A stretch of 64,000 nucleotides of DNA from Novosphingobium sp. PhB57 (GCF_004342985.1 NZ_SMBO01000001.1:806001-870000), one strand, 5' to 3'. Positions 26,479-35,411 are shown, counted from the stretch's first letter. The notes: generated by a model from the sequence alone, not told the origin. Numbers and translations: made by a program.

Positions 26479-27651
26479 TTGAAATCCTTCCTGAAGTCTG
26501 CCCTCCTGCTTGCCACTTCGGCGAGCCTTGTTTCCGGTCCCGTCGCTACGGCAGCGAATGCCGCGATCCCCACGCCGCCGGCCGAGCTGGCGCCGATCCC
26601 GGTCAGCATCCTGGTCGATATCGGTTCGGGCCAGGTGCTCGTCCAGCGCCGTCCGGACGTGCCATTCCTGCCGGCATCGGTCACCAAGGTCATGACCGCC
26701 TTCGTCGCTTTCGAAGAGATCGATGCCGGCCGCCTCAGCCTGGACCGGCAGATGTCGGTACGCCCCGAAACGGCCAAGGAATGGTTCGCCAAAGGTACGT
26801 CCATGTACCTGACGGAAAAGGATCATCCCACCGTTCGCGACTTGCTTCATGGCGTCATGACGGCATCGTCGAACGACGGCGCCATCGTGCTTGCACAGGG
26901 CTACGCCGGCAGCGTTCCCGCCTGGGCGGCGATGATGAACGCAGCAGCGCGCCGCATCGGCATGACCGGCAGCCATTACAACACGCCCAACGGCTGGATG
27001 GACGACGGCCATACCTACATCACCGCCAGCGACATGGTGAAGCTGGCCGACGCCATGATCACCCGCCACCCGCAGCTCTACCACGAGTTCTCGGGCGTGA
27101 AGCATTACATGTGGCGCGATGTCGCCATGCGCAGCCACGATCCGACGGTGGGCGTGGTCCCCGGCGCCGACGGCATCAAGACCGGCTACACCCGCGAGGC
27201 GGGCTACAACTTCCTCGGCACGGCCGAACGCGGCGGGCGCCGCCTCGTGATGATGCTTGCGGCATCGCCCAAGCCCAAGGTCCGCGACGACGCTGCCAAG
27301 GCCCTGCTGGAATGGGGTTTCTCCGCCTGGGATGCACGGCATCTCTTTGACCAGGGTCAGCCCGTAAGCCAGGCCCGGGTGCAGGGCGGAGATGCCCGGT
27401 CGGTTCCGCTGGTGGCCAATCGGGAAGTTCATGCCACGCTGCCCAAGGGCGGGCACGAGAAGGTTTCGCTCGCGGTCCATTACAAGGGACCGCTGGTCGC
27501 GCCGATCCGCAAGGGCGATCAGGTGGGAGAACTGGAAATCAGGGTCGAAGGTCTCGCCCCGGGACACGTCCCGCTTTACGCGGGTAAAGACGTTGGCGTC
27601 GCCGGACCGCTGGACAGACTGATGAACGGGCTTATCAGCTTCTTTTCATGA
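26479..27651 (+). CDS. dacC: D-alanyl-D-alanine carboxypeptidase (PBP5/6 type)
   Basis: A 390-residue low-molecular-weight penicillin-binding protein that removes the terminal D-Ala from peptidoglycan stem peptides. Serine-protease-like motifs: SxxK as ASVTKVMTAF, SxN as SSNDGAIVL and KTG as IKTGYTREAGYN. A C-terminal beta domain ends in an amphipathic membrane-anchoring tail (LDRLMNGLISFFS). The start is taken as TTG at 26479, with GGGGAGAAG 8 bases upstream and a proper signal peptide (FLKSALLLATSASLVSG); no ATG serves. Its stop overlaps tmk by 4 bases (ATGA), opening a tightly packed operon. Confidence 0.92.
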   Translation: MKSFLKSALLLATSASLVSGPVATAANAAIPTPPAELAPIPVSILVDIGSGQVLVQRRPDVPFLPASVTKVMTAFVAFEEIDAGRLSLDRQMSVRPETAKEWFAKGTSMYLTEKDHPTVRDLLHGVMTASSNDGAIVLAQGYAGSVPAWAAMMNAAARRIGMTGSHYNTPNGWMDDGHTYITASDMVKLADAMITRHPQLYHEFSGVKHYMWRDVAMRSHDPTVGVVPGADGIKTGYTREAGYNFLGTAERGGRRLVMMLAASPKPKVRDDAAKALLEWGFSAWDARHLFDQGQPVSQARVQGGDARSVPLVANREVHATLPKGGHEKVSLAVHYKGPLVAPIRKGDQVGELEIRVEGLAPGHVPLYAGKDVGVAGPLDRLMNGLISFFS

Positions 27652-28295
27652 CCCGAGGACGATTCATTGCGCTGGAAGGCGGCGAGGGGGCAGGAAAGTC
27701 CACCCAGTCGCGCCTTCTGGCAGAAGCCCTGCGCAGCCGCGGCATCGACGTCGTGACCACCCGCGAGCCTGGCGGCACGGTCGGGGCCGAAGCGATCCGT
27801 GCGCTTCTGCTCCATGGCGTCGTAGACGAGAATGACAGTGACGCAGGTGGCTGGGGTCCCCGCGCCGAAGCCTTGCTGTTCGCGGCCGCGCGATCGGACC
27901 ATGTCGAGAAGCTGATCCGTCCGGCATTGCAGCGCGGCGCCTGGGTGATCTGCGACCGTTTCCTGGACTCGAGCCGAGCCTATCAGGGCGGCGGCGGCGG
28001 CTTGTCCGATAACGACTTGCGCACGCTCCACGCCATTGGCAGCGAGGACATGCTGCCGGACGTCACCGTGCTGATCGAAGTCTCGCCCGAAGTCGCGGCA
28101 GGGCGACTGGCCTTGCGCGACATTGACGGCACGGACCGCATCGGCAGCCGCGACGCGGCCTACCACGCCCGTGTCGCCCAGGCCTTTGCCAGCTTCGCCG
28201 ATGCCGAACCGAAGCGGTTCGTCCGCATCGACGGCGACGGCACGCCCGAGCAGACCTGCGCTGCCATAGTTGCCGCAATCGGCGACCTGCGATGA
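27648..28295 (+). CDS. tmk: Thymidylate kinase
   Basis: A 215-residue dTMP kinase (dTMP + ATP to dTDP). P-loop EGGEGAGKSTQSRLL at the N-terminus, the TTREPGGTVGAEAIR segment, the CDRFLDSSRAYQGGGGGL motif with DR and the lid region following LALRDIDGTDRIGSRD. The P-loop has no Arg after GEGAGKS-type Gly, so it resembles the alphaproteobacterial type. It starts inside the dacC stop (ATGA) and its own stop overlaps holB the same way, so the three are translationally coupled. Confidence 0.95.
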   Translation: MTRGRFIALEGGEGAGKSTQSRLLAEALRSRGIDVVTTREPGGTVGAEAIRALLLHGVVDENDSDAGGWGPRAEALLFAAARSDHVEKLIRPALQRGAWVICDRFLDSSRAYQGGGGGLSDNDLRTLHAIGSEDMLPDVTVLIEVSPEVAAGRLALRDIDGTDRIGSRDAAYHARVAQAFASFADAEPKRFVRIDGDGTPEQTCAAIVAAIGDLR

Positions 28296-29266
28296 ACGAA
28301 GACCTGCCGTTCATCGGGCAGAAGGCGGCATGGGAGGAATGGCTCGCCGCAATCGGGTCCGAGCGGATGCATCACGCCTGGCTGCTGGCCGGCGGGAAGG
28401 GGCTCGGCAAAGCCGCCTTCGCGCGCACCGCGGCAGCGGAACTCGTGCGTGCTCCGGGCGAGCATCGGCCAGACCCGAGGATGCACCCGGACATCCACAT
28501 CCTCGAGCATCTTCCCGCCAACGATGACGAGGCCAAGAAGAAGGCCGAGGGCAAGCCCTACCAGACCAAGCGCAACATCTCCGTCGATCAGGTGCGAGAG
28601 ATGATCCGTCGTCTTGCCACCAAGCCGACCATGGGCGACCGCCGCGCGATCATCATCGATCCGGCGGATGACATGGAAAAGGGCGCGGTCAATGCACTGC
28701 TCAAGGCCCTGGAAGAGCCGCCCGCCGGTACGTATTTCCTGCTCCTGGCCCACCAGCCCGGACGCTTGCTTCCAACCATTCGCTCGCGCTGCCGCATCCT
28801 GCGCTTTGCGGCCCTGGAAGAGCACGAACTCGATGCGGTGATCCGGCGCGACATCCCGGAAGCGGATGCGGAGACACGCCGCGCCGCCATCGATGCCGCA
28901 CAGGGCTCGCCGGGGATCGCCCTGAGCTTCGTCGAGCACGATCTTGGAAGCATTCACCGTCTGATGATGCAGATCCTGCGCGAAGGCGACGCCGAGTACG
29001 ATCTGCGCGGCAGTCTGGCCGAGGAAATGGGCGGCAGGCCCGCGCGCGACCGGCAACTGGCCACGCTGGAGCTTGCGCGCACGGTGCTCGCTTACGAGTT
29101 GCCGCAAGCCTCGACGGCCAGGCAGCGCCGCCTGATCGAAGCCCACAGTGCCTTGACCGTCCTGTCGAACCAGGCACCGACCTACAATTTCGATGCCGGT
29201 CTCCTGATAATGGAAATTGGCGGGTTGCTGGCATCGACGGCGATGCCTAGAGAGACGGCTCGCTAA
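28292..29266 (+). CDS. holB: DNA polymerase III delta-prime subunit
   Basis: A 324-residue clamp-loader subunit. The RFC-like fold shows a Walker A region LLAGGKGLGKAAFA (about residues 29-42), the DDMEKGAVNALLKALEEPP block and the SRC sensor motif in LPTIRSRCRILRF. The zinc-binding cysteines of E. coli delta-prime are absent, as is common in alphaproteobacteria. It lies between tmk and metG with a 4-base overlap at its start; metG begins 31 bases after its stop. The tmk-holB-metG-tatD order is widely conserved in this class and supports the assignment. Confidence 0.93.
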   Translation: MNEDLPFIGQKAAWEEWLAAIGSERMHHAWLLAGGKGLGKAAFARTAAAELVRAPGEHRPDPRMHPDIHILEHLPANDDEAKKKAEGKPYQTKRNISVDQVREMIRRLATKPTMGDRRAIIIDPADDMEKGAVNALLKALEEPPAGTYFLLLAHQPGRLLPTIRSRCRILRFAALEEHELDAVIRRDIPEADAETRRAAIDAAQGSPGIALSFVEHDLGSIHRLMMQILREGDAEYDLRGSLAEEMGGRPARDRQLATLELARTVLAYELPQASTARQRRLIEAHSALTVLSNQAPTYNFDAGLLIMEIGGLLASTAMPRETAR

Positions 29267-29297
29267 GAAACTCCTGCAAAAGAAAGCCCGACGCCGC

Positions 29298-30872
29298 ATG
29301 GGCGAGCCCTATTACATCACCACCGCGATCAGCTATCCCAACGGCAAGCCGCACATCGGCCACGCCTACGAAGCGATCGCCGCCGACGTCATCGCTCGCT
29401 TCAAGAAGGCGGAGGGCTTCGACGTCCGGTTCCAGACCGGGACTGACGAGCACGGCCTGAAAATGGCCCAGAAGGCCCGCGACCTTGGCACGACGCCGGC
29501 AGAGCTTGCGACGGAAATGTCTTCTTACTTCAAGGAGATGTGTGACGGTCTTGATATCGATTACGATGTCTTCATCCGCACCACCGAACCGCGCCATCAC
29601 GCCGCGACGCAGGAATTGTGGCGCCGGATGGAAGCCAATGGCGATCTCTATCTCGACCGCTACGAGGGCTGGTACTCGATCCGCGACGAAGCCTATTATG
29701 ACGAAGGCGAACTGATCGCGGGCGAGGGCGGTGAGAAGCTTTCTCCGCAAGGCACGCCTGTAGAGTGGACAGTCGAGGAATCGTGGTTCTTCCGCCTGTC
29801 CCGCTATCAGGACAAGCTGATCGAGCTTTATAATTCGACCGATTTCATCCGCCCCGAAACGCGCAAGAACGAAATCCTGCGCTTCGTGGAGGGCGGTCTG
29901 CGCGACCTTTCGGTCTCCCGCACCAGCTTCGACTGGGGTATCAAGGTGCCCACCGCCGAGGGTTCGGACGGCGCGCAGCACGTCATGTACGTCTGGGTCG
30001 ATGCCCTCACGAACTACATCACCGGCCTCGGTTTCCCGGACGAGACCGCGGAGTTCGCGAAGTTCTGGCCCGCCGACATGCACCTGATCGGCAAGGATAT
30101 CGTCCGCTTCCACACGGTCTACTGGCCCGCCTTCCTGATGAGCGCCGGCCTCGAACTGCCCAAACAGGTGTTCGGCCATGGCTTCCTGCTCAACCGCGGG
30201 CAGAAGGAATCGAAGTCCCTCGGCAATGTGACCGATCCGATCGGTCTGGCCGAAACCTTCGGCGTAGACATGGTCCGCTACTTCCTGATGCGCGAAGTGG
30301 CATTCGGGCAAGACGGCTCCTGGTCTCCGGAAGCTATCGTCACGCGTGCCAATGCCGAACTGGCCAACAGCTTCGGCAATCTGGCGCAGCGCAGTCTTTC
30401 CATGATATTCAAGAACATGGACGGTGAACTTAAGGCTGGGCATTCGCAAACCGATGCCGATGCGCAACTGCTAGCAGCAGTCGCGGAAGGCGTGGCGGGT
30501 CTTCGCAAGAGCTTCGACGAACTCTCGTTCAGCGAAGGCCTCGAAGCCTGGATGCGGGCGGTATTCGCCTGCAACCAGTATGTCGACGATCAGGCGCCCT
30601 GGGCTCTGCGCAAATCCGACCCCGAGCGTATGGAAGCGGTGCTGATGATGCTCTTCCGCGTCGTCCGCGACCTGGCCATTGCCGTTCGCCCGGTCGTTCC
30701 GGGCTCCATCGACAAGCTGCTCGACCAGATGGGCCAGAACGCCGGCGCACGAGATTTCGCGGCCCTGACCGATCAGCAATGGTTCAAGACCCTGGCCGCC
30801 AGCGGCTTCAAGGTCGAGAAACCGGTGGGCGTCTTCCCCCGTCTGGAACTTCCGGAGGATGCGGAGGCGTGA
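29298..30872 (+). CDS. metG: Methionyl-tRNA synthetase
   Basis: A 524-residue class I synthetase that charges tRNA-Met. ATG 29298 places the N-terminus at YYITTAISYPNGKPHIGHAY with the HIGH motif; an upstream extension in the same frame is not credible. The second catalytic loop reads KESKSLGN, with Glu instead of Met in KMSKS. The connective peptide lacks the zinc-binding Cys pairs (YEGWYSIRDEAYYDEGEL where cysteines would lie), so it is a zinc-free type. No C-terminal tRNA-binding EMAP-like domain. tatD starts at its stop codon. Confidence 0.95.
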   Translation: MGEPYYITTAISYPNGKPHIGHAYEAIAADVIARFKKAEGFDVRFQTGTDEHGLKMAQKARDLGTTPAELATEMSSYFKEMCDGLDIDYDVFIRTTEPRHHAATQELWRRMEANGDLYLDRYEGWYSIRDEAYYDEGELIAGEGGEKLSPQGTPVEWTVEESWFFRLSRYQDKLIELYNSTDFIRPETRKNEILRFVEGGLRDLSVSRTSFDWGIKVPTAEGSDGAQHVMYVWVDALTNYITGLGFPDETAEFAKFWPADMHLIGKDIVRFHTVYWPAFLMSAGLELPKQVFGHGFLLNRGQKESKSLGNVTDPIGLAETFGVDMVRYFLMREVAFGQDGSWSPEAIVTRANAELANSFGNLAQRSLSMIFKNMDGELKAGHSQTDADAQLLAAVAEGVAGLRKSFDELSFSEGLEAWMRAVFACNQYVDDQAPWALRKSDPERMEAVLMMLFRVVRDLAIAVRPVVPGSIDKLLDQMGQNAGARDFAALTDQQWFKTLAASGFKVEKPVGVFPRLELPEDAEA

Positions 30873-31648
30873 TGCTGATCGATTCGCACTGCCATCTCGA
30901 ATACGAAGGCCTCGTCGAAGACCAGGACGGCGTGCTCGACCGGGCTCGATCGGCCGGCATTCGCGGATTCCTGAACATTTCCACGCGCCGAAGCGAGTGG
31001 GAGAGGGTGGTCGGCACCGCAGCGCGCTATCCGGATGTCTGGGCATCGGTGGGCATCCACCCGCATGAGGCGGACCAGCACGCCGACCTCGGCGAGGCAG
31101 CCTTGCTCGAAGCGACGCAGCACGCCAAGGTCGTCGGCATCGGGGAAACCGGTCTCGATTACTATTACGACAAGTCGGATCGCGAGGTTCAGCAGGCCCT
31201 GTTTCGCACGCACATCACCGTTTCGCGCAAGACCGGCCTGCCGCTGATCATTCACACCCGCGACGCTGAGGACGATACTTTCCGGATACTCGAAGACGAG
31301 ATGGGGAAGGGCGCCTTTCCCGCCCTGATCCACTGCTTCACCGCAAGCGCCGATTTCGGAAGCAAAGTGCTCGACCTCGGCCTCTCGATCTCGATATCCG
31401 GGATCGTCACGTTCAAGAACGCGCAGGACTTGCAGCGCGTCGTCGCGACCATTCCGGAGGATCGGCTTCTGGTCGAAACGGATTCTCCGTTTCTCGCACC
31501 CGTTCCCCATCGCGGGAAGCGCTGCGAGCCGGCCTATACGGCCGACACGGCGCGGTTCGTTGCCGACCTTCGCGGCATTTCGATAGAAGAACTAGGCTCA
31601 GCAACGACCCGCAACTTCTTCAATCTATTCAAGAAAGCTGCTGCGTGA
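30872..31648 (+). CDS. TatD family metal-dependent DNase/hydrolase
   Basis: A 258-residue TIM-barrel hydrolase. Metal ligands include HxH in LIDSHCHLEYEG, Glu in GIGETGLDYYYDKSD, His in IHTRDAEDD and HCFTAS, and Asp in LVETDSPFLAPVPHRGK. TatD-type proteins act as Mg-dependent 3'-5' DNases or in tRNA-deacylation clean-up. ATG 30872 overlaps the metG stop by one base; a GTG at 30869 is an alternative. GCGGAGGC lies just upstream. Next gene overlaps by 4 bases, consistent with one operon. Confidence 0.92.
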   Translation: MLIDSHCHLEYEGLVEDQDGVLDRARSAGIRGFLNISTRRSEWERVVGTAARYPDVWASVGIHPHEADQHADLGEAALLEATQHAKVVGIGETGLDYYYDKSDREVQQALFRTHITVSRKTGLPLIIHTRDAEDDTFRILEDEMGKGAFPALIHCFTASADFGSKVLDLGLSISISGIVTFKNAQDLQRVVATIPEDRLLVETDSPFLAPVPHRGKRCEPAYTADTARFVADLRGISIEELGSATTRNFFNLFKKAAA

Positions 31649-32424
31649 AAGTGACGATCCTTGGCTGCGGCACCTCCACCGGGGTTCCCCGCCTTGGCGG
31701 CGAATTCGGAGCAGACTGGGGCCTCTGCGATCCCGAGGAGCCGAAGAACCGGCGCACGCGCGTCTCGATCATCCTGGAGAGCGACGCCGGAAGTCGCATC
31801 CTGGTCGATACGCCCACCGACTTGCGGGCACAGCTACTCGCTAACGAAGTTCACCGGATCGACGCCGTTTTCTGGACCCATGATCACGCCGATCATTGCC
31901 ACGGCATCGACGACTTGCGCCCCTTGCGCTACGGCCGCGCGGGACCGATCCCCGGTTTCGCTCACTCGGAAACCGTCCGCCGGCTGCGCCAGCGCTTCGG
32001 TTATGTCTTTGCCGGGCAGTATGGTTATCCCACACTGATTTCGCTGGATAATCTCGATACAGTGCGACTTTGCGAAGGATACCGGGTGGATCACACCCAG
32101 ATGCCGCATGGTCCGACGGAATCCACCGGATTCCGATTCGATTGTGACGGAAAATCAGTATGTTACCTAACAGACTTCAGTGAGATTACCCGCGGGATGG
32201 TCGACTTGTGCTACGGCGCCGATCTGCTCGTGGTGGACTGCCTTCGCCGCGAACCGCATCCGACCCATGCGCATCTGGGCATGGCGCTGGAAATCACCGA
32301 AGTCTGCCGCGTTGGCCAAGCCGTGCTGACACACCTCGACAAGAGCATGGATTATGCGACACTCAGCGGCGAAGTGCCCGAGAATGTCCGGGTCGCATTT
32401 GATGGAATGGTGATCGAACCATGA
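31645..32424 (+). CDS. MBL-fold metallo-hydrolase (PhnP-like)
   Basis: A 259-residue metallo-beta-lactamase-fold hydrolase. The metal-binding motif THDHADHCHGIDDLRPL (about residues 73-89), the first beta strand LGCGTSTGVPRLGG and the later LTDFSEI and HLGM blocks resemble the PhnP/phosphodiesterase subgroup. GTG start at 31645 overlaps the tatD stop (GTGA). It is in the usual alphaproteobacterial place after tatD, but the natural substrate (cyclic phosphodiester or similar) is not known from context. Confidence 0.87.
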   Translation: MKVTILGCGTSTGVPRLGGEFGADWGLCDPEEPKNRRTRVSIILESDAGSRILVDTPTDLRAQLLANEVHRIDAVFWTHDHADHCHGIDDLRPLRYGRAGPIPGFAHSETVRRLRQRFGYVFAGQYGYPTLISLDNLDTVRLCEGYRVDHTQMPHGPTESTGFRFDCDGKSVCYLTDFSEITRGMVDLCYGADLLVVDCLRREPHPTHAHLGMALEITEVCRVGQAVLTHLDKSMDYATLSGEVPENVRVAFDGMVIEP

Positions 32425-32606
32425 GCCAGACCGGATTGATCGTAGCCGTCATCTCCGTGATCGGTGCGCTCATTCTGGTCACCAGCAATTCCCGGTTTCG
32501 TGCCATGCCGATGGGAACCATGCTCAAGATGGCTCTGATCTGGGCCGCGATCATCATCGGTCTGGTGGCGATCATCCAGGTCAGCGGGTTCCAGATCCGG
32601 CAATGA
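32421..32606 (+). CDS. Small two-span membrane protein
   Basis: A 61-residue protein with two predicted transmembrane helices (GLIVAVISVIGALILVTS and MLKMALIWAAIIIGLVAII) joined by the basic loop NSRFRAMPMG. No family recognised. The ATG overlaps the stop of the MBL gene (ATGA), so it is surely translated as the last member of the dacC-tmk-holB-metG-tatD-MBL run. It could be a membrane anchor or a small regulator; nothing in the sequence decides. Confidence 0.7.
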   Translation: MSQTGLIVAVISVIGALILVTSNSRFRAMPMGTMLKMALIWAAIIIGLVAIIQVSGFQIRQ

Positions 32607-32645
32607 TAGCCCGTCCTGCCTCGCTCCATCATTTAACATAAGATG

Positions 32646-32651
32646 TATTAT
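32646..32651 (+). promoter_or_regulatory. Possible -10 box of mazG
   Basis: TATTAT lies 8 bases before the mazG ATG, in an AT-rich patch (TTTAACATAAGATG precedes it) that stands out in this GC-rich DNA. No ribosome site is present in between. If real, the message would start at or near the ATG, i.e. be leaderless. No clear -35 box. Confidence 0.35.
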
Positions 32652-32659
32652 CGATCTCT

Positions 32660-33475
32660 ATGACCGACGCTTCGATGACCCCCTCGATGACGCCTCAGCG
32701 TCACCAGCAGCTTGACCGCCTTCTTTCGATCATGGCGCGTCTCCGCGATCCGGTTTCCGGTTGCGAATGGGATCTCGCGCAAAACTTCGCGACCATCGCG
32801 CCTTATACGATCGAGGAAGCCTACGAAGTTGCCGATGCTATCGAGCGCCAGGATATTCCCGGTTTGCGCGACGAACTCGGTGACCTTCTGCTCCAGGTCG
32901 TATTCCACGCGCGCATGGCCGAAGAAGACGGACATTTCGTCTTCGGCGACGTGGCGGACGCCATTTCGAACAAACTGGAAGCGCGGCACCCCCACATCTT
33001 CGGTGACGATCGCACCGGAGACGCCCAGACCGAGCGATGGGAAAAGGTCAAAGCCCGCGAGCGCAGCGCCAAGGGTGAAACCAGCGCCGTTGACGGCGTC
33101 GCGATTTCCCTGCCAGCGCTGATGCGCGCCGAGAAGCTCCAGAAGCGTGCCGCACGCGTGGGCTTCGACTGGCCCGATCCCAGCGGCGCAGCCGCGAAGG
33201 TTCATGAGGAGATGGAAGAGCTGGAGCAAGCCAGCGAGGCCGAGAAACTGGAAGAAGCCGGCGATCTGCTGTTCGCCGCCGTCAACTTGGTACGCCTCCA
33301 CGGGATCGCTCCCGAGGACGCACTGCGCGCTGCCAATGCCAAGTTCGAGCGCCGCTTCCGCGCCATGGAAGCCTTCGCCCAGCGCGACGGCCAGGCCTTC
33401 GAAGGCCTCCCGCTCGATGAGCAGGAGGCCTATTGGCAGGCCGTGAAAGCCTCAGAGCGCGCTGAAACGACCTAG
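32660..33475 (+). CDS. mazG: Nucleoside triphosphate pyrophosphohydrolase
   Basis: A 271-residue all-alpha NTP pyrophosphatase with two MazG domains. First domain: EEAYEVADAIERQD and DELGDLLLQVVFHARMA, giving the ExxE-12-28-ExxD metal pattern. Second domain: VHEEMEELEQASEAEKLEE and EAGDLLFAAVNLVRLHG. It cleans abnormal nucleotides and can lower ppGpp in E. coli. Three near-N-terminal Met residues make the start uncertain (32660, 32675 or 32687). Its last 24 bases overlap the convergent hflX. Confidence 0.93.
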   Translation: MTDASMTPSMTPQRHQQLDRLLSIMARLRDPVSGCEWDLAQNFATIAPYTIEEAYEVADAIERQDIPGLRDELGDLLLQVVFHARMAEEDGHFVFGDVADAISNKLEARHPHIFGDDRTGDAQTERWEKVKARERSAKGETSAVDGVAISLPALMRAEKLQKRAARVGFDWPDPSGAAAKVHEEMEELEQASEAEKLEEAGDLLFAAVNLVRLHGIAPEDALRAANAKFERRFRAMEAFAQRDGQAFEGLPLDEQEAYWQAVKASERAETT

Positions 33476-34792
33476 TTCACGCTCCGCAAGGCGGACTTGC
33501 AGGCGAAGCTGGGGACCATCCGGCCCCTCGCCCGCATCCTCTTCCGCCAACACTTCGCCGCGTGCGTGAAGGAAAGCCAGACGCTGGCCATCGGCCGCCG
33601 GAATGACGAAAGAATAGACTTTCGCGTCAGCCGTCAGCGCCGCACCGACGGTTTCCAGCAGGAAGTCACAGCCCATTCCAGTGCGCGCGGAAGTCGGAAC
33701 GATGATCTCTTCCGGCCGCTGCGCCATGGCTTCGCGCATTTCGCCTGCCTGCGTCGGGGTGAGCAGGTCCCACTTGTTCCAGACCTCGATGATCGGGATG
33801 GAACTGGCAAGGGCCTCCTCGTCATCAGGCTCCCCTTCCCCGCCGATCACACCGAGATCGGCGAGAACTTCGAGGACCTGCCTTTTCTGCGAATCCGTAT
33901 CGGGGTTGGCGATATCGCGGACGTGCAGAATGATGTCTGCGGCGTTCACTTCCTCGAGTGTCGCGCGGAAAGCCGCGACCAGCTGCGTCGGAAGATCGGA
34001 GATGAAGCCCACCGTGTCGGACAGGATCGCCTTTTCCACGGCCGGCAAGCGGATGGCCCGCATGGTGGGATCGAGCGTGGCGAAGAGGAGGTCTTCCGCC
34101 ATCACGTCGGCGCCGGTCAGGTAGTTGAAAAGCGTAGACTTCCCGGCATTGGTATAACCCACGAGCGCGACGATGGGCCAAGGGGCCTTTTCGCGGCGAT
34201 CGCGGTGCAACCCGCGTGTGCGGCGAACCTGCTCCAGTTCGCGCCGGATCTTGGCCATACGATCGCGGATCATGCGGCGATCCGCCTCGATCTGCGTTTC
34301 GCCGGGACCGCCGAGGAAGCCGAAGCCACCGCGCTGGCGTTCCAGGTGAGTCCAGCTGCGCACGAGGCGGCCGGCCTGGTAGTCCAGGTGTGCGAGCTCG
34401 ACCTGAAGCCGCCCCTCTGCCGTTGCCGCGCGCTCCCCGAAGATCTCGAGGATCAGACCAGTGCGGTCGATGACCTTGCGCTTGAGCTTTTCTTCGAGAT
34501 TGCGCTGCTGGATGGCCGACAACGAACCGTCGACGATGATCAGTTCCGCCTCGTTCAGCTCGCAGGCGACGGAGATGTTCTGGATCTGCCCTTCGCCGAA
34601 AAGCGTGCCGGCGCGAGGTTCGCGGATCGGGATGGCCATGGCTTCCGCCAAGACAAGGCCGATCGCTGCGGCAAGGCCCCTGGCCTCTTCGAGACGCGCT
34701 TCGGGATCGAGATCCCCTCGTCCACGCATCTGCGGATAAACGACGAGGGCACGCGCGCCGCGCGTGACCTCGCCCTTGAGTTCGTCATTCAA
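33452..34792 (-). CDS. hflX: Ribosome-associated GTPase HflX
   Basis: A 446-residue GTPase that splits stalled 70S ribosomes. N-terminal HflX domain with the glycine-rich linker RGGFGFLGGPGETQIEADRR (about residues 155-175), coiled-coil region with RTRGLHRDRREK, then G1 LVGYTNAGKSTLF, G2/G3 FATLDPT and SDTVGF, and G4 NKWD. The best in-frame start is TTG 34792, with GGAAG 9 bases upstream; the nearby ATG is out of frame. It follows the tandem hfq gene by 22 bases, the common hfq-hflX pairing, and overlaps mazG at its 3' end. Confidence 0.95.
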   Translation of the reverse strand: MNDELKGEVTRGARALVVYPQMRGRGDLDPEARLEEARGLAAAIGLVLAEAMAIPIREPRAGTLFGEGQIQNISVACELNEAELIIVDGSLSAIQQRNLEEKLKRKVIDRTGLILEIFGERAATAEGRLQVELAHLDYQAGRLVRSWTHLERQRGGFGFLGGPGETQIEADRRMIRDRMAKIRRELEQVRRTRGLHRDRREKAPWPIVALVGYTNAGKSTLFNYLTGADVMAEDLLFATLDPTMRAIRLPAVEKAILSDTVGFISDLPTQLVAAFRATLEEVNAADIILHVRDIANPDTDSQKRQVLEVLADLGVIGGEGEPDDEEALASSIPIIEVWNKWDLLTPTQAGEMREAMAQRPEEIIVPTSARTGMGCDFLLETVGAALTADAKVYSFVIPAADGQRLAFLHARGEVLAEEDAGEGPDGPQLRLQVRLAERELGRFSAL

Positions 34793-34814
34793 ATCAGTTC
34801 AGCTTCCGGTGTTG

Positions 34815-35411
34815 TCAGTCTTCGGCTTCTTCATGCGCCTGAAGGTCGACCGGAGTCACGGGCTGAATCGTCGAAACGGCATGCTTGTACGCAAGCTGGA
34901 CGTAACCTTCACGCTCCAGCAGCATGCAGAACAGGTCATAGGCAGCCACGCGGCCCTGCAACATGACGCCGTTGATCAGGAACATCGTGACCTGAACGCC
35001 GGCGTTGCGGATGCTGGAAAGAAACACGTCCTGAAGGACACGCGTTTTCTTGCCATTGTCCGCGCCGCTGGAGAACTGGCGCGCATCGACCGGTGTCGAC
35101 GGCATGATCGTCGAGATCGCATGCTTGTAGACGAGCTGCGACTGGCCGTCGCGGCGCAGAAGAATGGAGAAATTGTCGAACCAGGTGACAATGCCCTGCA
35201 GCTTCACGCCCTTGACCAGGAACATGGTCACGGGAGTCTTGTTCTTGCGCAGGAGGTTGAGGAACTGGTCCTGAAGGTTCTGCCCCTTCCCTGCCGAGGT
35301 CCCGGCGGAAACGGGAGGCAGTGCCACGGTTTCCGTGGCGGGGTCGGCTTCGGTTTCGGCCGCGGGGGGCGGCGTGGGTCGCGGACGAGCGGTCAGCGTA
35401 CGGCCGGCCAT
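34815..35411 (-). CDS. hfq: Hfq with two tandem Sm domains in one chain
   Basis: A 198-residue RNA chaperone, about twice the usual length. After a Pro/Ala-rich tail (1-42), domain 1 spans about 43-108 with [10 protein letters not shown] and VYKHAISTI; domain 2 spans about 122-188 with [10 protein letters not shown] and AYKHAVSTI. The two copies align with an offset of exactly 80 residues. Both keep the Q-D pair of the proximal uridine site and the Tyr-Lys-His-Ala motif. The second is more diverged ([14 protein letters not shown]). It probably assembles as three chains into a pseudo-hexamer. AAGGAG lies 8 bases before ATG. Sits between ntrX and hflX. Confidence 0.96.
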   Translation of the reverse strand: MAGRTLTARPRPTPPPAAETEADPATETVALPPVSAGTSAGKGQNLQDQFLNLLRKNKTPVTMFLVKGVKLQGIVTWFDNFSILLRRDGQSQLVYKHAISTIMPSTPVDARQFSSGADNGKKTRVLQDVFLSSIRNAGVQVTMFLINGVMLQGRVAAYDLFCMLLEREGYVQLAYKHAVSTIQPVTPVDLQAHEEAED

